Source: Streptomyces sp. AC555_RSS877 | Lineage (GTDB): Bacteria; Actinomycetota; Actinomycetes; Streptomycetales; Streptomycetaceae | Assembly: GCF_019049245.1 (NCBI RefSeq) | Contig: NZ_JAGMUK010000216.1 | Span: 218,726 to 282,725, forward strand | Length of the DNA: 64,000 nt | Reading direction: 5' to 3' | Shown: piece after piece, positions 16,665 to 25,448 of the stretch | Layout of the letters: each line of letters starts with the position of its first letter | Position numbering within the stretch: the stretch's first letter is position 1 | Translations under genes and position numbers: made by a program | Notes under the pieces: model-generated | The model's database searches: none | Told to the model about the DNA's origin: nothing | The model's input: the letters and a program-made list of their open reading frames with translations, nothing else

Positions 16665-17849
16665 GTGAGCCTTTGGACTTCTCTCGAACCTGCCTCGACC
16701 ACCGTGGACCCAGGTGGCACGGCGACGACGCGACTGCGTCTGCGCAACACCGGCGACGTCGTCGACGAATACCGTTTCAGACCGGTCGGCACGCTCGCGC
16801 CGTGGACCAGCGTCGAACCCGCGACGCTGCGGCTCTACCCGGGCACCACGGGCACGGTCGAGCTGACGTTCTCGCCTCCCCGCACGCCCGACGCCGCGGC
16901 CGGTCCGCATCCCTACGGGGTGCAGATCACGCCCACCGAACACCCTGAGGCGACGACCGTCCCCGAAGGCAACGTGACCGTCACCCCCTTCACGGAGATC
17001 CGGGCCGAGCTCGTCCCGCCCACCGTCCGGGGCCGGTTCCGCGGGCGGCCCCGGCTCGCCGTCGACAACCTCGGCAACACCAAGATGACCGCGTCAGTCT
17101 CCGGATCGGACAACGGCTCGCAACTCTCGTACGACATCCATCCGAGCAACGTCCAGATCGAGCCGGGCCGGGCGGCTTTCGTCAAGACGGTCCTCAAGCC
17201 GCGACAGATCACCTGGTTCGGGGCCTCGGAGGACCGGCCCTACACCCTGGGCATCACGCGCTCCGGTGACCCCCAGCTGGACGTCGATGGCACCTATGTG
17301 CAGAAAAGCTTCCTGCCGGGCTGGCTCGCCACCCTCTTCGGGGTGCTGCTCGCGCTCGCCCTCACCTTCGTCATGCTGTGGATCACCTACGCGCCCAAGG
17401 TCCGCAGTCTGGCCCAGGAGAAGCAGGTGACAGTGGTCGCCTCCCAACTGCCCGAACTGCCCGAGGACACGTCCTCCGAGACGGCCGCCCCGGCCGGGTC
17501 CGGTGAGGCCGCGGAGCCGGACGTGCCCGCGGAAGCGGAGGACTCCGGCGGTTCCGGTGACTCCGAGGCCACGGCGGAGTGCGCCGTCCACGAGGACGAC
17601 GGCCGCCTCTACTGCTCCAACACGGCCGACGCCACCGGCTACGAGGACCGCTCCTACGACTCGGCGGAGCGCGGACGGCTCGAAACCGACTTCAGCTGGT
17701 TCGAGTGCTGGGGGCACGGCGAGCAGACCGAAAACGGCAACGACATCTGGTACTGGACCAAGCTCGACAACGGCGCCTGGGGGAACATCGCCTCCAGTGA
17801 CCTCAGCACTGAAGAGGACCCGGTGCCCGGACTCGACGAATGCAGTTGA
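16665..17849 (+). CDS. CIS-locus membrane protein with Ig-like domains
   Basis: 394 residues from GTG 16665. There is no signal peptide; the first ~210 residues form two Ig-like beta domains (TVDPGGTATTRLRLRNTG, RLYPGTTGTVELTF, RGRPRLAVDNLGNTKMTASV). A single membrane helix follows (LATLFGVLLALALTFVMLWI, residues ~220-240). An acidic Glu/Ser/Ala linker leads to a C-terminal ~75-residue domain with three Cys (ECAVHEDDGRLYCSNTAD, FECWGHGEQ). It precedes the CIS regulator on the same strand. Relatives in Streptomyces CIS loci are often annotated as hydrolytic protein, but no hydrolase motif is visible. Possibly an envelope partner of the particle. Confidence 0.65.
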   Translation: MSLWTSLEPASTTVDPGGTATTRLRLRNTGDVVDEYRFRPVGTLAPWTSVEPATLRLYPGTTGTVELTFSPPRTPDAAAGPHPYGVQITPTEHPEATTVPEGNVTVTPFTEIRAELVPPTVRGRFRGRPRLAVDNLGNTKMTASVSGSDNGSQLSYDIHPSNVQIEPGRAAFVKTVLKPRQITWFGASEDRPYTLGITRSGDPQLDVDGTYVQKSFLPGWLATLFGVLLALALTFVMLWITYAPKVRSLAQEKQVTVVASQLPELPEDTSSETAAPAGSGEAAEPDVPAEAEDSGGSGDSEATAECAVHEDDGRLYCSNTADATGYEDRSYDSAERGRLETDFSWFECWGHGEQTENGNDIWYWTKLDNGAWGNIASSDLSTEEDPVPGLDECS

Positions 17850-17927
17850 GCACTTACGGACACCGCCCGCGCCACGCCCACCGCCATCGGGGCGGTAACT
17901 GGGCACTTGTTGAGCAGCGGCTGATCT

Positions 17928-17944
17928 GGTGACCGTGTGTCACC
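17928..17944. promoter_or_regulatory. inverted repeat upstream of the CIS regulator gene
   Basis: GGTGAC and GTCACC separated by 5 bases, about 70 bases before the regulator start, in the 165-base gap after the Ig-like membrane protein gene. Possible operator. Confidence 0.3.
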
Positions 17945-18014
17945 GGCTTCCAAGATGGCTGTGCGGGCCCGCGCGACGGGCTCCCCGCGCACCACTTCGG
18001 GCAGCACTCAGGAG

Positions 18015-18707
18015 ATGTCAGCCTTGCTCAGTTCGATACCCCTCACACAGCCGGCACCGGTCGGTGACCGCATACCGGTCGCCATCCACACCGCCGACCC
18101 ACTGATTGGCGCGGGTGTGACCCACCATCTCGGCCCGCACCCCGCGATCGAGTTGGTCGACCTCACGGCCGACGACTCCGGCCACACCTGTGACGACGGG
18201 GGTGTGGTCGTCGTGTTCGTCGCCGACACCCTGGACGACACCACACTGATGCGGCTGCGGCGGCTGATGCGCAGGGACGGCGCCCGGACGGTCCTGGTGG
18301 TCCACCGGCTGCGCGAATCGGACCTGCTGGAGATCATTGCCTGCGGTGTGGGTGTCGTGCTGTGGCGGCACGAGGTGTCGGCCACCCGGCTGTTCGAAGC
18401 CGTCACCGCGGCCTCCCGCGGAGAGGGCGACATGCCGGCCGAACTCCTGGGACGGCTGATGACCCAGATCGGCTCGCTGGCCCGGACGATCCCGGGCGGC
18501 ACCGCCGCACTGACCGGCGGGCTGTCACCGCGCGAGGTCGAGGTGATCCGCCTGGTCGCCGACGGTTTCGACACCAAGGAGATCGCGGAGAAGCTCAGCT
18601 ACTCCGAAAGAACGATCAAGAACAATCTGCACGCACTCACCACCCGTCTGCACCTGCGCAACCGCGCCCACGCGGTGGCCCACGCGGTGCGCGAGGGCTA
18701 CATCTGA
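18015..18707 (+). CDS. LuxR/NarL-type regulator of the CIS locus with atypical receiver
   Basis: 230 residues from ATG 18015. AGGAG directly abuts this ATG; a TTG at 18024 in the same frame has the better 9-base spacing and may be the true start. The N-terminal domain resembles a receiver (VAIHTADPLIGAGV, VVVVFVADTLDD, TVLVVHRLRESDLLEIIACG). The acidic pair is replaced by TAD and the conserved Lys by an Arg/His stretch, so phosphorylation is doubtful. The C-terminal HTH is canonical (LSPREVEVIRLVADGFDTKE, IAEKLSYSERTIKNNLHAL). Located immediately before the CIS structural genes; likely their regulator. Confidence 0.8.
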   Translation: MSALLSSIPLTQPAPVGDRIPVAIHTADPLIGAGVTHHLGPHPAIELVDLTADDSGHTCDDGGVVVVFVADTLDDTTLMRLRRLMRRDGARTVLVVHRLRESDLLEIIACGVGVVLWRHEVSATRLFEAVTAASRGEGDMPAELLGRLMTQIGSLARTIPGGTAALTGGLSPREVEVIRLVADGFDTKEIAEKLSYSERTIKNNLHALTTRLHLRNRAHAVAHAVREGYI

Positions 18708-18745
18708 CAACCGCTCACCGCAGTGCGGGGCAGGGCAGACGGACG

Positions 18746-18789
18746 GGTCGCCCGGTGCCGTCCCACCGGTGGGACGGCACCGGGCGACC
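18746..18789. promoter_or_regulatory. 44-nt perfect palindrome between CIS regulator and first structural gene
   Basis: Arms 18746-18767 and 18768-18789 are exact reverse complements, no spacer (centre CCACCGGTGG). It begins 38 bases after the regulator stop and ends 11 bases before the AGGAG of the DUF4255 gene. It can fold as a terminator or attenuator, or as a dimeric operator. See findings. Confidence 0.75.
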
Positions 18790-18811
18790 GCACACAGCGC
18801 AGGAGTACCAC

Positions 18812-19510
18812 GTGATCCACGAAGTGGACCAGCTCATCAAAGACCTGTTGGGAGAAGGCGCCCTCACCGGCAGCGGTGTGGACGTTCTCTTCGACGCCCC
18901 CACCCGGGACTGGGCCGCTCGGCGGGGCGGTCCGACGATCGACGCCTACCTCTACGACATCCGCGAGGACGTACGCCTGCGGGAACGGGGCACCACCTCG
19001 ATACGGGACACACGGGGCGCGGTCGTCCGGCACCGCCGGCCACCGCGCTGGTTCCGGCTGTCGTACCTGGTGACGGCGTGGACCAAGCAGGCCGAGGACG
19101 AACACCGTCTGCTGTCGGCCGTCCTCGCGACACTGCTGCCGCACGAGGTACTGGCACCGGACCGGCTTCCCGGGCCGCTCGCCACCCTCGGTCTCTCGGT
19201 GCCGCTGTCGGTGGCGGGGGTGCAGAACGAGGCGCGGTCCGCCGCCGAGATCTGGTCCGCCCTCGGGGGTGAGCTGAAGCCGTCGGTGGATCTCGTCGTG
19301 ACCGTGCCGTTCCCGGCCTTCCCGGAGTACGACGCGGCGCCCGCGGTCACCGAGGGAGCCGTCGTACGGGTACGGGACACGGAGGGGAGGCTCAGCGGTT
19401 CGCCCGAGCGGCGGCTGCGGCCGGCCCGCCGGGAGACCGACGTCCCGCCACCGCACGGGACGGACACCGCTGTCACAGCCACGGCCGCGGGTAGGAGGCG
19501 GCGGCCGTGA
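18812..19510 (+). CDS. CIS cap/terminator protein, DUF4255 (Pvc16/Afp16-like)
   Basis: 232 residues from GTG 18812, with AGGAG at 18801. The frame is open upstream but those codons overlap the regulator and palindrome. IHEVDQLIKDLLGEGAL, VDVLFDAPTRDWAARRGGPT, AYLYDIREDVRLRERG and RWFRLSYLVTAWTKQAEDEH match the DUF4255 N-terminal domain, which in Afp/PVC particles closes the distal end of tube and sheath. The last ~50 residues are basic and Pro-rich. It overlaps the ATPase start by GTGA. Confidence 0.88.
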   Translation: MIHEVDQLIKDLLGEGALTGSGVDVLFDAPTRDWAARRGGPTIDAYLYDIREDVRLRERGTTSIRDTRGAVVRHRRPPRWFRLSYLVTAWTKQAEDEHRLLSAVLATLLPHEVLAPDRLPGPLATLGLSVPLSVAGVQNEARSAAEIWSALGGELKPSVDLVVTVPFPAFPEYDAAPAVTEGAVVRVRDTEGRLSGSPERRLRPARRETDVPPPHGTDTAVTATAAGRRRRP

Positions 19511-21609
19511 GCACCACCCGTTCCGCCGGGCCGCGCGGGACCGGCGGCGCGGCCCCGGCACCACGGCCCGCCACCGGCCTGCTGCCGCTGCTCGACCGTC
19601 TGCACACCCAGGTCGCCGACCTGGTGACGCGCCGCTCCGCACAGGATCCCACGGCCTCCGATCCGATGCGCGGTCTCTTCCTCACCCAGGACGCCGTCGC
19701 GCACACCATCGCCGCCCGCGGCAGAGGCCTCGCTGACACTGGGCACACCCCCCGGCCGCCCGTGGCCGGACTCCTCGACGCAGGCTCCGACGACGCGTTG
19801 CGGGCGCTGGCACGTCGGCTGGGTCTCGGTCTCCTCGACAGCCAGGTGCTGCTCATCGCCCTGGCGCCGGAACTGGAGCGCGGCTTCGAGCCGCTGTACG
19901 GCTATCTCAACGACGACGTGAGCCGACGCCGCGCCACCGTCGGCCTGGTCCTCGATCTGTGCGGGCTGCCGGTGACCGACCCGGCTGCCCGGGGCCGTTT
20001 CCGTCCCCGGGCGCCGCTGGGCGCGCTCGGGCTGCTGCGGGTGGAGGACGGTGAGCGGCCTTTCCTGAGCCGGTCCCTGCGGGTGCCCGACCGGGTCGTC
20101 GCCCACCTGCTCGGTGACGACACCTGCGACGACGTACTGGCGGACCGTCTGCGGGCGCTGCCCGAGCCCGCCGTCCCGGACCCCCGCGACACGCTGCGCG
20201 GCAGGCTGGCCGCCCGCCTGGCCTCGGCGCCGCTGACAGCATACGTACGGGAGACGCGGCCCGGCGACGGGACCTCCTGGGTGTCGGCCGTGCTGGCCGA
20301 CGCAGGTCTGGAGGCGCTGCTCTACCGGCCGGACGTCACCGGGCCGCCACCCGGTGCCCCGGACCCGGCGGACGCTCCCCCGACAGGGCCCCGTCCCGAC
20401 GGCCGGTACGAACCACGGCGCGAACTGCTGCGGGAGGCACGGCTGCGCGGCTGCGCCGTCGTGGTCCATCCGCTGCCGGAGACGCCCGGACCGCTGATGC
20501 GCGCGCTGAGCGCCGACGACGTGCCGGTGCTCTTCGTGGACAGCCGGCCCTACGACCCGTCCTGGTGCGACGACGACCCGCTGGTCCTGGGCGCCCCGAG
20601 GCCGGCCGTGGGCGGCGCGCGCGCGTGGCGTGCCGCCCTCGGCGACGCCGCCCTAGCCCCGGAGCTGGACCTGGAGGCGACGCTGGCTCCCTACCGGCTC
20701 GGGTCGGCCCAGGCCACGCGTGCCGCGCAGGCCGCGCTGCGGCTCGCCGGCCTGGACGACGGCGTGCTCGACGCCTCCCACGTCCGGCTGGCCGCCCGCC
20801 AGCAGGCCGCGTCGGGCCTGGAACAGCACGCGCGCCGCATCAGACCGGCGGTCGGCTGGGACGACCTCGTCCTGCCGGCCGAACCGCTCGCCCGGCTGCA
20901 CGAACTCGCCGCCCGCGCCCGGCTTCGCGAACGAGTGCTGGGTGAGTGGCGACTGAGCGCGGGCGGCGGCAGGGGACGCGGCGTCCTCGGGCTGTTCGCC
21001 GGCGAGTCGGGGACGGGCAAGACCCATTCCGCCGAGGTGGTCGCCGCCGAACTCGGTCTGGACCTGTACGTCGTGCAACTGTCCTCGGTCGTCGACAAGT
21101 ACGTCGGCGAGACCGAGAAGAACCTGGAGCGGATCTTCGCCGAGGCCGATGTGACGGACTCGGTGCTGCTGTTCGACGAGGCCGACGCGGTCTTCGGCAA
21201 GCGGTCCGAGGTGAAGGACGCGCACGACAAGCACGCCAACATGGAGAGCGCCTACCTGCTGCAACGCCTGGAGGCGTTCGACGGCATCGCCCTGCTCACC
21301 ACCAACCTGCGCGCCAACATCGACGACGCGTTCACCCGCCGCCTCGACCTGGTGATCGACTTCCCCTTCCCCGACCCGGAGCAGCGGCTCGCCCTTTGGC
21401 GGCACAGCCTGCGGCACGTGCCCTGCGCGGACGGCATCGACCCCGCTCCCTGTGCCGCCCAGTTCGAGCTGGCCGGCGGGGCCATCCGCAGCGCGGTGGT
21501 GACGGCGGCGTACGCGGCGGCCACCCGGGGCGCCCCGGTCACCGACGCGGACCTGCTGGAGGGGGCCAGGCGCGAGTACCGCAAGGCGGGCCGTCTGGTG
21601 ATGGATTGA
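19507..21609 (+). CDS. CIS AAA+ ATPase (Pvc15/Afp15-like)
   Basis: 700 residues from GTG 19507. The N-terminal ~450 residues form a helical family-specific region (LLPLLDRLHTQVADLVTRR, ALAPELERGFEPLYGYLND). The AAA+ module is near residues 480-690: Walker A LFAGESGTGKTHSAE, Walker B SVLLFDEADAVFGKR, sensor LLTTNLRANIDDAFTRR and the arginine finger region. This is the FtsH/CDC48-like ATPase found in nearly all extracellular and cytoplasmic CIS loci, thought to act in assembly or recycling. It is coupled to the cap gene and followed by the cargo candidate. Confidence 0.92.
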   Translation: MSTTRSAGPRGTGGAAPAPRPATGLLPLLDRLHTQVADLVTRRSAQDPTASDPMRGLFLTQDAVAHTIAARGRGLADTGHTPRPPVAGLLDAGSDDALRALARRLGLGLLDSQVLLIALAPELERGFEPLYGYLNDDVSRRRATVGLVLDLCGLPVTDPAARGRFRPRAPLGALGLLRVEDGERPFLSRSLRVPDRVVAHLLGDDTCDDVLADRLRALPEPAVPDPRDTLRGRLAARLASAPLTAYVRETRPGDGTSWVSAVLADAGLEALLYRPDVTGPPPGAPDPADAPPTGPRPDGRYEPRRELLREARLRGCAVVVHPLPETPGPLMRALSADDVPVLFVDSRPYDPSWCDDDPLVLGAPRPAVGGARAWRAALGDAALAPELDLEATLAPYRLGSAQATRAAQAALRLAGLDDGVLDASHVRLAARQQAASGLEQHARRIRPAVGWDDLVLPAEPLARLHELAARARLRERVLGEWRLSAGGGRGRGVLGLFAGESGTGKTHSAEVVAAELGLDLYVVQLSSVVDKYVGETEKNLERIFAEADVTDSVLLFDEADAVFGKRSEVKDAHDKHANMESAYLLQRLEAFDGIALLTTNLRANIDDAFTRRLDLVIDFPFPDPEQRLALWRHSLRHVPCADGIDPAPCAAQFELAGGAIRSAVVTAAYAAATRGAPVTDADLLEGARREYRKAGRLVMD

Positions 21610-21655
21610 GGGGGCGTCGGTCCGGCCCGATCAGCACTACCGAAGGGATGCCTCC

Positions 21656-23164
21656 GTGCATCGGAAAGACGCCCGGCGCACCGCGCCGGGAAGCAGGGTG
21701 CCCACCGGTCGCCTCGCCATGGAACCGGTGCGGCGCGACGAGACCGCGGCGAAGGGCTCGGAGCACGCCGCGCGGACACTGACGACGCTGCAGCGGGCGG
21801 CCGGGAACGCGGCCGTCTCACGCATGATGGTGCAGCGAGCGTCCTCGGCGGGCGCCGGGCGCAGCCGGCGCACGGCCCCCGGCTCGCCCAAGGACGACCT
21901 CCTGCACGATCCGCGGACCTTCCTGTCGCACACCGCCCTCGCCCTGGACTTCCCGCTGGGCATGCGCAACCGCGTGCCGGACCTCACGTTGAACAGCGAG
22001 GCGTTTGTCCGCCGGATGAGCGCCTGGAACCGGCACTGGTTCGTGCTGGTGCCCGACGCCCGGCGCACCGCCGAGGGAAGACCCGCGTACCTGCTCACCC
22101 CGGCCGTGGAGAAGTACGTCGAGGCGTACGGCGACGACCCGCTGCTCGCGCCGCTCGCCGCCGATCCGCACCTGCCGTCCGCCATGACCGATCAGGAGTA
22201 CCTGGCCTCGTCCTTCGTTCCCTATCTGACGGGCAGCACGGCCCGGCCCGAGGAATCGGTCGGCCATGCCCGGATACCGGGGGACGCCGGGCAACGGGGC
22301 CCCGGCTCGGAGTTCGTGTTCACCGCCACGATGAACGGCTGCGCCTTCGCCGTCGAAGGAGCGGCGGACGACGGGCAGTTCACCGCCTGGCATTACCAGT
22401 CGCCCAGTTCCGCGACCAACCGCGGCCCCGCGCGGGAGTTCCGCCGGGACCGCTCCCCCACCGACTGGTTCGGCGTCGAGGAGTACGAGACCCCGGGCGA
22501 CGCCAGCCTGTTCGAGGCGACCAACATGCTGTGGAAGGGCCCGGACGGCTGGCAGGTGATCAGCCAGGAGGTCAGGGTCGACATGGCCGACATGAGCAAG
22601 GCACGCATCGCCGCGGTGCGCAGCCGTCCGCTGCACCTGTCGCCGGGGCACGAGGTGGAGTACACGACGAGGATCTACGCCGGCTTCGCGGGGGCTCAGC
22701 TCGACCGGTACGAGAGGCTGCAGCAGCAGACGCGCGGCATGTCCTGGCCGGCCTCCCAGCGGGCAGGCCTGGAGAAGAACGTGTTTCTGCCCCTGGAGGT
22801 GGCGTTGAAGAGTGACGCCCTGATGCTTCAGGGCGCGGCCGGCTTCGAGGAGCTGGCCGGGGCGGCGGAGGGTGTCAAGGCACGGCGCGAGGAGATGACG
22901 GGCAAGGTCCTCGCCTGGCTGGGCCATGAGGTGGACGGCGGCACGGCACGCCGTGGGGGCCTGTTCGGCATGGGCGGTGGCGAGGAGACGCTCCGGCGGC
23001 GGCGAGAGGCGATCCAGAGACTCATCAGCGAGTTCTCCGACACCTTCTGGGTCGACGACCTGATCCAGGAGGCACGCTCGCGCGGCACGGCGGCGAGCGG
23101 GCCGCCCACGGAGGCGAGAACCGAGGCCGAGGGGTCGAAGGCGCCGGGGCGGGTCGGGGCCTGA
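21656..23164 (+). CDS. candidate CIS cargo/effector with AGN leader motif
   Basis: 502 residues from GTG 21656. Residues 45-61 read LQRAAGNAAVSRMMVQR, the AGNxAVxxxxQR leader that marks many proteins encoded in actinobacterial CIS loci. A disordered stretch follows. The body (residues ~80-370) has strands typical of an enzymatic domain, with FVFTATMNGCAFAVEG carrying Cys229 and TAWHYQS carrying His246. The last ~130 residues are helical and charged. No database family is certain. A CNF/CheD-like deamidase fold is one possibility (see findings). It sits between ATPase and sheath genes, followed by a strong hairpin. Confidence 0.7.
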   Translation: MHRKDARRTAPGSRVPTGRLAMEPVRRDETAAKGSEHAARTLTTLQRAAGNAAVSRMMVQRASSAGAGRSRRTAPGSPKDDLLHDPRTFLSHTALALDFPLGMRNRVPDLTLNSEAFVRRMSAWNRHWFVLVPDARRTAEGRPAYLLTPAVEKYVEAYGDDPLLAPLAADPHLPSAMTDQEYLASSFVPYLTGSTARPEESVGHARIPGDAGQRGPGSEFVFTATMNGCAFAVEGAADDGQFTAWHYQSPSSATNRGPAREFRRDRSPTDWFGVEEYETPGDASLFEATNMLWKGPDGWQVISQEVRVDMADMSKARIAAVRSRPLHLSPGHEVEYTTRIYAGFAGAQLDRYERLQQQTRGMSWPASQRAGLEKNVFLPLEVALKSDALMLQGAAGFEELAGAAEGVKARREEMTGKVLAWLGHEVDGGTARRGGLFGMGGGEETLRRRREAIQRLISEFSDTFWVDDLIQEARSRGTAASGPPTEARTEAEGSKAPGRVGA

Positions 23165-23192
23165 GAGGGCCCGGGCCGGGACGCCGGCACCG

Positions 23193-23237
23193 CGCCGAAG
23201 GGCGCACGCGACGGTCTGTCGCGTGCGCCCTTCGGCG
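23193..23237. terminator. 20-bp stem hairpin after the cargo gene
   Basis: Positions 23193-23212 and 23218-23237 are exact reverse complements around GGTCT. It starts 28 bases after the cargo stop and separates it from the sheath gene 150 bases downstream, so the sheath operon probably has its own promoter in 23238-23370. Confidence 0.75.
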
Positions 23238-23384
23238 TTCACGTGCCCTTGTGCGACCCCGTCGGAGGCTTCCCGTCCGGGCATCGCCGACTACCCGACC
23301 TGCGAGACGCCGGGACGTTTACCCGGACCCCCTCCTCCAGGAAGGCTCGAAGAGTTACTTCATGCACCCCGAGGAGAACAGAGC

Positions 23385-24935
23385 ATGCCGTCGTACCTGT
23401 CGCCCGGCGTCTACGTCGAGGAGGTGGCCAGTGGTTCACGTCCCATCGAGGGGGTGGGCACGTCCGTGGCCGCCTTCGTCGGACTCGCGCCGACCGGTCC
23501 CCTCAACGAACCGACGCTGGTGACCAACTGGTCCCAGTACGTGGCCGCCTTCGGCGAGTTCGCCGATGGGTACTACCTGGCTCACTCGGTCTACGGGTTC
23601 TTCAACAACGGCGGCAGCGCGGCCTACGTCGTCCGCGTGGGCGGTGTGCCGGGCGGTGCGGCCGCCGAGGCCGCGGACGCGACGCCGGCGCTGCCGGCCG
23701 CCGAGCCGCTGCCCATGGGCACGTTCACCGTCACTGCCGCCGCGTCGGCTCCGGGCACCGGCCCGGTCACCGTCGAGGTCGCCGACGCCGAGGGCGAGGG
23801 CCCGGCCGACCGCTTCCGGCTGATCGTCAAGGAAGCCGGCAAGGTCGCCGAGACCTTCGACGTGTCGGCCAAGAAGAACAACCGCAACTACGTCGTCACG
23901 CAGGTCAAGGAGCGTTCGAAGCTGATCGCCGTGCAGGAGTCCGCTCCCGCCGCGCAGCTCGCGCGTCCCGAGAACCAGACCCTCGCGCTGCCCGTCGCCC
24001 CGCCCGTCGTGGCGACCGGCGACCAGCCGGGCCCGGCGGAGTACCTGGGCGACCCCGCAGACCGCACCGGTTTCGGCGGTCTGGAGGCCGTCGACGAGAT
24101 CTCCATGGTCGCGGTCCCCGATCTGATGGCCGCCTACCAGCGCGGCGCCATCGACGCCGAGTCGCTCAAGGCCGTGCAGCTCGGTCTGATCGCGCACTGC
24201 GAACTGATGGGTGACCGGGTCGCCCTGATCGACCCGCCGCCGGGACTCAACGCCCGCGACATCCGCGTCTGGCGCCAGGAGACGGCAGGCTACGACTCCA
24301 AGTACGCCGCGCTGTACTACCCGTGGGTGAAGGTCTTCGACCCGGCCGTCGGCCAGACGCGGCTGGTGCCGCCGAGCGGCCACGTCGCCGGCGTGTGGGC
24401 CCGCAACGACTTCGAGCGCGGTGTGCACAAGGCCCCCGCGAACGAGGTGGTACGCGGCGCCGTCGACGTCGAGATGAAGATCACCCGTGGTGAGCAGGAC
24501 CTCCTCAACCCCATCGGCGTGAACTGCATCCGGCCCTTCCCCGGCCGTGGCATCCGCGTCTGGGGAGCCCGCACCCTGGCCTCCGACCCGGCCTGGCGCT
24601 ACCTGAACATCCGCCGGTACTTCAACTACCTGGAGGAGTCGATTCTGATCGGCACCCAGTGGGTGGTGTTCGAGCCGAACGACGAGGCGCTGTGGGCCCG
24701 TATCAACCGCAACGTGTCGGCGTTCCTCGTCAACGAGTGGCGTAACGGCGCCCTGTTCGGCTCCCGTCCCGAGGACGCGTTCTACGTCAAGTGTGACGAG
24801 GAGACCAACACGCCGGAGTCCGTGGACCTCGGCCGGGTCGTCTGCGAGATCGGTGTGGCACCGGTCAAGCCCGCCGAGTTCGTGGTCTTCCGCCTCGCCC
24901 AGTTCTCCAGCGGCAGCGGCGAACTGGAGGAGTGA
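23385..24935 (+). CDS. CIS contractile sheath protein
   Basis: 516 residues from ATG 23385 with GAGGAG 9 bases upstream; the open frame extends 54 codons further into the hairpin and is not used. YLSPGVYVEEVASGSRPIEG and TSVAAFVGLAPTGPLNEPTL are the standard sheath N-terminus; an extra variable domain follows (residues ~85-210, Ala/Pro-rich, MGTFTVTAAAS). The C-terminal half has IGVNCIRPFPGRGIRVWGAR and the final strand region VCEIGVAPVKPAEFVVFRLA, which forms the inter-subunit mesh in known sheaths. First gene of the structural operon. Confidence 0.95.
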   Translation: MPSYLSPGVYVEEVASGSRPIEGVGTSVAAFVGLAPTGPLNEPTLVTNWSQYVAAFGEFADGYYLAHSVYGFFNNGGSAAYVVRVGGVPGGAAAEAADATPALPAAEPLPMGTFTVTAAASAPGTGPVTVEVADAEGEGPADRFRLIVKEAGKVAETFDVSAKKNNRNYVVTQVKERSKLIAVQESAPAAQLARPENQTLALPVAPPVVATGDQPGPAEYLGDPADRTGFGGLEAVDEISMVAVPDLMAAYQRGAIDAESLKAVQLGLIAHCELMGDRVALIDPPPGLNARDIRVWRQETAGYDSKYAALYYPWVKVFDPAVGQTRLVPPSGHVAGVWARNDFERGVHKAPANEVVRGAVDVEMKITRGEQDLLNPIGVNCIRPFPGRGIRVWGARTLASDPAWRYLNIRRYFNYLEESILIGTQWVVFEPNDEALWARINRNVSAFLVNEWRNGALFGSRPEDAFYVKCDEETNTPESVDLGRVVCEIGVAPVKPAEFVVFRLAQFSSGSGELEE

Positions 24936-25004
24936 GCGGCACCCCGCTCCTCCGTCCCCACCACATCGATGACCGCGCAGCTATAGAAGGACGCGTACAA
25001 CAGC

Positions 25005-25448
25005 ATGAGTCTTCAGCCGGGTGACGCTCTCACCTCACACAATTTCGGACTGCAGATCGACGGCGTCATGGTCGAGTACCTCCAGGAGGTCAGCGGCCTG
25101 AGCCAGGAGCAGGACGTCATCGAGTACCAGCAGGTCTCGGCCCAGGGCAAGCCCGTCACCAAGAAGATGCCGGGGGTGAAGAAGGCCGGTGACTGCACCG
25201 TCGTCAGGGGCATGACGCAGTCCAAGGCGTTCGACGAGTGGATCACCCAGTCGGTGGCCGGGCAGATGGCCACGGCACGTAAGAACGCCAGCATCATCGT
25301 GATGGATTATCAGAACAATCCGGTCAAGCGATACAACATGCGCAACGCCTGGTGCAGCAAGATCGAGGCCAGCACCGTGAAGGCGGGCGAGGCGGCGGCC
25401 CTGACCGAGACCGTGACCATCACCTTCGAAGAACTGGTCATCCAGTAA
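25005..25448 (+). CDS. CIS inner tube protein (Pvc1/gp19-like)
   Basis: 147 residues, RBS AAGGA upstream. SHNFGLQIDGVMVEYLQEVS followed by GLSQEQDVIEYQQVSAQGKP, then AWCSKIEASTVKAGEAAAL and TETVTITFEELVI, is the beta-barrel tube fold of phage gp19, Afp1/Pvc1 and Hcp. Length is normal. It stacks as hexamers inside the sheath. The stop overlaps the next start (TAATG). Confidence 0.93.
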   Translation: MSLQPGDALTSHNFGLQIDGVMVEYLQEVSGLSQEQDVIEYQQVSAQGKPVTKKMPGVKKAGDCTVVRGMTQSKAFDEWITQSVAGQMATARKNASIIVMDYQNNPVKRYNMRNAWCSKIEASTVKAGEAAALTETVTITFEELVIQ

